Assembly: GCA_039587215.1 (NCBI GenBank)
Contig: JBDHIW010000047.1
Span: 1 to 13,035, forward strand
Length of the DNA: 13,035 nt
From: CAMYLY01 sp039587215
GTDB taxonomy: Bacteria > Gemmatimonadota > Gemmatimonadetes > Gemmatimonadales > GWC2-71-9
Direction of reading: 5' to 3'
Program-made: the position numbers and the translations under genes
The notes under the pieces: generated by a model
Told to the model about the DNA's origin: nothing
Seen by the model: only the letters and a program-made list of their open reading frames with translations
The model's database searches: none
Shown here: positions 9,377 through 13,035 of the stretch, piece by piece
Layout of the letters: the number at the start of each line of letters is the position of its first letter
How positions within the stretch are numbered: the first letter of the stretch is position 1

Positions 9377-10423
9377 CTACCGCAGGCTCATCAGGTACGC
9401 GACGAGCGCGGAAATTTCGTCGTCACTCAAATCGATGTCGGGCATCAGGCTCCCCGGCTTCTCGGCGATCGGATCGCGCAGCCACCGGGTCAGTCCGTCG
9501 ACGTCCATCGGCAGGATGCCGGCGGCGATCGTCTGCCGACTGGCGACGTGCGTGAGGTTCGGACCCAGGACGCCGGCGGCCACGCCTTCCACTGCGTGAC
9601 ACGCGATGCACGAGTGGTTCGCCGGCTGCCGGACCTGCAGGAACGCCTCGAGTCCGGCGCGTTCGAGGTCCGTCAGCGAGTCCGCGGGAGCCGCGGCCTG
9701 CGACTGCCGGGTCACCCACGCGTCGAAGTCCGCCGGCCCGTCCACCACGACCCGCAACCGCATGTTCGCGTGCGACTCGCCGCAGAACTCGGCGCACTGT
9801 CCCATGAAGGTCCCGACCGAATCCGGCGTGAAGGCGATGCGCGTCGTCCGTCCGGGCATCACGTCCCGCTTGCCCCCGAGCTTCGGCGCCCAGAACGAGT
9901 GGATGACGTCGGCCGAACTCATGCGGAGCGAGACGCGGCGGCCCTGCGGCACGTGCATCTCGTTGGCGGTCACGACCCCGAGCGACGGGTACCGGTACTC
10001 CCACCACCACTGGTGACCGATGACCTCGACCTCGAGGGACCCCTCGTCCATCTCGCCCGTGGACCGCATGATCGTCTGGATCGTCGGGATGGCGATGAAG
10101 ATCAGGACGATCGCGGGTGCGAGCGTCCAGGCCATCTCCAGTACCGTATTGCCGTGCACCGGCTTGGGGTCGTCGGCGTCCGGCCGGTCACGGAACTTGA
10201 TCACCGTGAAGATCAGCGCGGCCTCGACGACGATGAACACACCGACCGCCCACCAGAAGATGGTCTGGTAGAGGGCGTCGATCTCGTACCCGAAATCGGC
10301 GGTGGGATGCAGCGTGGACTGCGGGTATTCACCCGTGCACGCAGGCAGCACCAGCGCGAGCAGTGCTGCAACGATTCCTGCGGGCAGTCGCATACCGCGA
10401 CCCGCCCTGGGTCGGTTGTCCAT
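9377..10423 (-). CDS. ctaC: Cytochrome c oxidase subunit II fused to cytochrome c (caa3-type)
   Basis: A 348-residue electron-entry subunit. The N-terminus is a lipoprotein signal with lipobox LPAC (C29), then two membrane helices (about 51-75 and 95-116). The CuA cupredoxin domain (about 130-228) has GHQWWWEYRYP (136-146) and the ligands H175, C210, E212 (backbone), C214, H218 and M221 in QCAEFCGESHANM. The C-terminal cytochrome c domain (about 250-348) has CIACH (272-276) as heme attachment site and M327 in GSLMPDI as probable axial ligand, which defines the caa3 type and lets the enzyme carry its own cytochrome c. The ATG at 10423 has AAGG a few bases upstream; MRLPAG at 10393 is an alternative that would still keep the lipobox, and a longer frame from 10549 would run across the candidate promoter. 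First gene of the operon. Confidence 0.97.
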   Translation of the reverse strand: MDNRPRAGRGMRLPAGIVAALLALVLPACTGEYPQSTLHPTADFGYEIDALYQTIFWWAVGVFIVVEAALIFTVIKFRDRPDADDPKPVHGNTVLEMAWTLAPAIVLIFIAIPTIQTIMRSTGEMDEGSLEVEVIGHQWWWEYRYPSLGVVTANEMHVPQGRRVSLRMSSADVIHSFWAPKLGGKRDVMPGRTTRIAFTPDSVGTFMGQCAEFCGESHANMRLRVVVDGPADFDAWVTRQSQAAAPADSLTDLERAGLEAFLQVRQPANHSCIACHAVEGVAAGVLGPNLTHVASRQTIAAGILPMDVDGLTRWLRDPIAEKPGSLMPDIDLSDDEISALVAYLMSLR

Positions 10424-10463
10424 ATGCCTTGGCGTGGCGGTAGATTGAGGAATTCCGCGGCGA

Positions 10464-10492
10464 ATGGTAGCAGCACCGTCCAAGTCGGTCAA
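10464..10492 (-). promoter_or_regulatory. Candidate sigma70-like promoter of the cta operon
   Basis: On the minus strand TTGACC (10492-10487; five of six matches to TTGACA) is followed after exactly 17 bp by TACCAT (10469-10464; four of six matches to TATAAT), giving a leader of roughly 34 bases before ctaC. The -35 lies inside the inverted repeat CGGT-TG-ACCG (10485-10494 region), which could be an operator half or chance. No other good promoter was seen in the 140-bp divergent gap, which is shared with the DUF302 gene. Confidence 0.5.
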
Positions 10493-10563
10493 CCGAAGGC
10501 AAACCCGAGTCCAAAGATCGATTTCGGTTCCGGAGCGGGTCCACCGCATAGAAGGAGGGGACG

Positions 10564-10968
10564 ATGACGACGACCACCAACTACGGCCTGCGGCATGAGG
10601 TCACGCTTCCGTACGATGACGCCGTCTCGCGGGTGCGCGAGGAACTCGGGCAGGAAGGGTTCGGGGTCATCACCGAGATCGACGTGCGAGCCACGTTCAA
10701 GACCAAGCTGGACATCGACTTCAAACCCTATGTGATCCTGGGCGCCTGCAATCCCTCGCTCGCCCATGGGGCCCTGACGGCTGAAGAGGAGATTGGCCTG
10801 CTCCTGCCCTGCAACGTGATCGTCTATGCCATGGACGACGGCACGTCGCGGGTCGTCGCCCTGGACCCGGTCCGCCAGCTGAGCCTCAGCGGCAACCCTG
10901 AACTGGAGCCGGTAGCCAACGAGGTCCGCAGCCGGCTCGCCCGCGCGCTCGACCGCCTCGCATCCTGA
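10564..10968 (+). CDS. DUF302 domain protein
   Basis: A 134-residue soluble protein matching the DUF302 pattern over almost its whole length: HEVTLPYDDAVSRVREEL near the start, GFGVITEIDVRATFKTKL (32-49), then FKPYVILGACNPSLAHGAL (53-71) and EIGLLLPCNVIVY (76-88). The conserved features are C62 in the GACNP motif and C83 in LLPCNV. Neither a signal peptide nor a membrane helix is present, so it is probably cytoplasmic. DUF302 has a known fold but no established biochemical role; links to heme, sulfur or metal stress have been proposed only from gene neighbourhoods. The start is clear (AAGGAGG 7 bases before ATG 10564). It is divergent from ctaC and 20 bp upstream of the amidase, so likely co-transcribed with it. 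Confidence 0.93.
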   Translation: MTTTTNYGLRHEVTLPYDDAVSRVREELGQEGFGVITEIDVRATFKTKLDIDFKPYVILGACNPSLAHGALTAEEEIGLLLPCNVIVYAMDDGTSRVVALDPVRQLSLSGNPELEPVANEVRSRLARALDRLAS

Positions 10969-10988
10969 CCCGTCGTGAGGAATCTCCT

Positions 10989-12686
10989 ATGACCGCCATC
11001 CCTCCCGCACCAGATCGCCGTCGATTCCTCGCCTTCTGCTCGGCCATCGGGCTGGGGGGCGCCGCGCCCGAACTCCTGTGGGCCCGGGCACAGGACGCCG
11101 GCGAGATCACGACGGACATGTTGGCGGACGCCGAGGCGATCGCCGGGATCGAGTTCAGCGACGAGGAGCGCGAGTTGATGCTGCGGAGCGTGAACAGCAA
11201 CCTCCGCCGCTTCCGCGCCCTGCACGAGACGCCCATTCCCAACGAGGTGCCTCCGGCACTGCAGTTCGACCCGCAGCTCCCGGGACGTGCCGAGAGACCG
11301 CCGGCCGGGCCGTCACGGCGGTCGCGACCCGGAGAGATCACGCGGCCCGACCGTCTGGAGGACGTCGCCTTCTGGCCCCTCGCCGATCTGGCCGAGCTCA
11401 TCCGCTCGCGACAGGTGACGTCCGTCGAGCTCACGACGATGTATCTGGAACGCCTGCATCGGTTTGGCCCCACGCTCGAGTGTGTCATCACGATGACGGA
11501 TGACCTGGCCATGACCCAGGCGCGGCGTGCCGACGCGGACGTGGCCCGAGGGCACTACCGCGGTCCGCTGCACGGAATCCCGTGGGGGGCAAAGGACCTG
11601 CTTGCCGAAGACGCCTACCGCACCACGTGGGGCGCCAAGCCCTTCGAGGACCAGCACCTACCCTACGACGCCACCGTCGTGCAGCGCCTCGAGGAGGCCG
11701 GGGCCGTGCTCGTCGCCAAGCTGACGCTCGGCGCGCTCGCGTGGGGCGACGTGTGGTTCGGCGGCACGACGCGAAACCCGTGGAACACGGAGCAGGGCTC
11801 GAGCGGCTCCTCCGCGGGATCGGCGTCGGCGACCGTGGCCGGGTTGGTCGGGTTCAGTATCGGGAGCGAGACCCTGGGCTCGATCGTCTCGCCCTCGACC
11901 CGGTGTGGCGCCACCGGACTGCGTCCGACGTTCGGACGCGTCAGCCGTCACGGCGCGATGGCGCTGTCGTGGAGCATGGACAAGCTCGGACCGATCTGCC
12001 GGACCGTTGAAGATTGCGCCCTGGTGTTCGACGCCATCTACGGGCCAGACGGCAAGGATCCCACGGTGCACGACGTACCCTTCGCCTGGGATCCACACGT
12101 CCCGCTCGATGGACTCCGCATTGGGTACTACAAGTCGGCGTTCGAGAATGCCGACTCGCCGACCGCCGACTTTGACCGCGCCACCCTGGAGGTGTTCGAT
12201 CGCCTGGGCGTGCAGCTCATGCCCATCGAGCTCTCGTCGGAGTTCCCGGTCAGTGCGCTTCGCATCATCCTCGACGCCGAGGCGGCGGCGGCGTTCGACG
12301 AGCTCACCCGGAGCGGCAAGGACGACGAACTGGTGCGCCAAGTCGACCGAGCGTGGCCCAACGCATTCCGGGCCTCCCGGCTCATTCCGGCTGTCGAGTA
12401 CATCCAGGCCAACCGGATTCGGACGATGATCATGCAGGAGATGGCCGCCGTCATGGACGGCATCGACCTGTTCGTGACACCGTCGTTCGGCGGGTCGGCA
12501 CTGCTCACGACCAACCTCACGGGCCACCCGGCGGTCACCGTACCCAATGGGTTTGCCGAGAACGGCACCCCCGTGAGCATCTCGTTCATCGGCCGGCTCT
12601 TCGGCGAGGCCTCGCTGCTGGCGACCGCGAAGACCTACCAGGACGCGACGGGATTCCACCGACGGCACCCGGACGAGTTCGCGTAG
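10989..12686 (+). CDS. Amidase-signature family protein, Tat-exported
   Basis: A 565-residue enzyme of the Ser-cisSer-Lys amidase family, expected to hydrolyse an amide (substrate unknown). The N-terminus has a twin-arginine signal, DRRRFLAF (9-16), followed by a weakly hydrophobic stretch ending near WARAQD, implying folded export. Residues about 37-125 are an extra N-terminal region before the core. The core shows K202 in GIPWGAKDLL, cis-Ser S271 in GSSGSSAGSAS (270-280) and nucleophile S298 in SETLGSIVSPS (293-303), then GATGLRPTFGRVSRHGAM. The usual DTGGS loop is changed to ETLGS, replacing one oxyanion-hole glycine by Leu296. It is therefore not GatA, despite general resemblance; no gatB or gatC is near. 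ATG 10989 has GAGGA 7 bases upstream. It overlaps no neighbour and is followed 3 bp later by the ABC ATPase, so they probably share a message. Confidence 0.92.
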   Translation: MTAIPPAPDRRRFLAFCSAIGLGGAAPELLWARAQDAGEITTDMLADAEAIAGIEFSDEERELMLRSVNSNLRRFRALHETPIPNEVPPALQFDPQLPGRAERPPAGPSRRSRPGEITRPDRLEDVAFWPLADLAELIRSRQVTSVELTTMYLERLHRFGPTLECVITMTDDLAMTQARRADADVARGHYRGPLHGIPWGAKDLLAEDAYRTTWGAKPFEDQHLPYDATVVQRLEEAGAVLVAKLTLGALAWGDVWFGGTTRNPWNTEQGSSGSSAGSASATVAGLVGFSIGSETLGSIVSPSTRCGATGLRPTFGRVSRHGAMALSWSMDKLGPICRTVEDCALVFDAIYGPDGKDPTVHDVPFAWDPHVPLDGLRIGYYKSAFENADSPTADFDRATLEVFDRLGVQLMPIELSSEFPVSALRIILDAEAAAAFDELTRSGKDDELVRQVDRAWPNAFRASRLIPAVEYIQANRIRTMIMQEMAAVMDGIDLFVTPSFGGSALLTTNLTGHPAVTVPNGFAENGTPVSISFIGRLFGEASLLATAKTYQDATGFHRRHPDEFA

Positions 12687-12689
12687 CCG

Positions 12690-13035
12690 GTGCCCGACCC
12701 CGTCGTCCAGGTCGATGGCCTCGTCAAGGTCTACGGCGCCGGCGCCAAGCGCGTCACCGCCGTCGACGGCGTGAGCTTTGCCGTCGAGCGCGGAGAGGTC
12801 GTCGGGCTCCTCGGACCCAACGGGGCCGGTAAGACCAGCACGATCAAGTGCATGTGCACGCTCGTCCGTCCCACGGCCGGCCAGATCTTCCTCGACGGTC
12901 AGAACGTGCAGCGCCACCCGGCACGCGCGCTCGAGAAGGTGACGGCTGTGCTCGAAGGCAACCGCAACGTCTACTGGCGCCTGACACCGCGGGAGAATCT
13001 GGAGTTCTTCAGCGGCCTGCAGGGCATCGCCACCC
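12690..13035 (+). CDS. ABC-2-type transporter ATP-binding protein (3' end outside window)
   Basis: From a GTG 3 bp after the amidase stop, 115 codons are visible. Residues about 5-115 are the start of an ABC ATPase: Walker A is GPNGAGKT (42-49), and VYGAGAKRVTAVDGVSF precedes it with the aromatic Y15 expected to stack on adenine. The Q-loop region reads AVLEGNRNVYWRLTPREN (87-103), with Glu89 where Gln is usual; this wording is common in the drug- or Na-export type of ABC-2 ATPases. Signature, Walker B and H-switch lie beyond the window, as would a permease partner. No strong ribosome site is visible, so translation is probably coupled to the amidase. Substrate and direction unknown, though this group is usually exporters. 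Confidence 0.9.
   Translation, partial: MPDPVVQVDGLVKVYGAGAKRVTAVDGVSFAVERGEVVGLLGPNGAGKTSTIKCMCTLVRPTAGQIFLDGQNVQRHPARALEKVTAVLEGNRNVYWRLTPRENLEFFSGLQGIAT

Noticed and set aside
7492..9555. 687-codon plus-strand frame across ctaD
   Set aside because: Its translation is dominated by His, Arg, Asp, Glu and Gln, as expected from the reverse of hydrophobic helices, and every conserved oxidase residue is on the other strand.
10989..12686. Assignment of the amidase as GatA of the tRNA amidotransferase
   Set aside because: It has a Tat signal, a non-canonical nucleophile loop and an N-terminal insertion, and no gatB or gatC is adjacent.
11658..12917. Long minus-strand frame across the amidase and ABC gene start
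   Set aside because: It spans two clear plus-strand genes and shows no recognisable domain, so it is a GC-driven shadow.

Overview
The window is GC-rich, densely coded bacterial chromosome without tRNA/rRNA genes, CRISPR or transposase-like genes. Twelve genes are supported; the first (response regulator) and the last (ABC ATPase) are cut by the window edges. An aerobic diderm-type bacterium is suggested by a caa3-type oxidase with a cytochrome-c-fused lipoprotein subunit II, a Tat-type signal on an amidase, a 638-residue DnaK and a two-PDZ HtrA protease. The gene mix would suit Gemmatimonadota or Acidobacteriota, but that placement is an impression and not demonstrated.

Layout. (1) 1-3400: a minus-strand response regulator fragment and a minus-strand rhomboid protease lie divergent from plus-strand dnaK. 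The 165-bp divergent gap carries a heptamer direct repeat but no recognisable CIRCE or HAIR heat-shock operator. (2) 3395-4963: an HtrA/Deg serine protease follows dnaK in the same direction, separated from it by a strong hairpin, and ends at a good intrinsic terminator. (3) 5051-5929: minus-strand ctaB (heme O synthase). (4) 6092-6586: a plus-strand four-helix membrane protein of unknown function, divergent from ctaB, with a perfect 14-bp terminator hairpin behind it. (5) 10423 down to 6666: the minus-strand operon ctaC-ctaD-ctaE-ctaF encoding subunits II, I, III and IV of a caa3-type cytochrome c oxidase, with a candidate sigma70-like promoter at 10464-10492. (6) 10564 onward: a plus-strand set of DUF302 protein, Tat-exported amidase-signature protein and the start of an ABC-transporter ATPase, spaced 20 bp and 3 bp apart.

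How they fit. ctaB makes heme O, the precursor of the heme A used by the oxidase, so regions 3 to 5 form a respiratory locus (ctaA, for heme A synthase, is not in the window). Rhomboid, DnaK and HtrA are all protein-quality-control or membrane-proteolysis functions, but they lie in at least two transcription units and no common regulation is visible. Most of the window is ordinary housekeeping. The items most worth a second look are the amidase with an altered nucleophile loop, the four-helix protein inside the heme/copper oxidase locus, and the DUF302-amidase-ABC unit.
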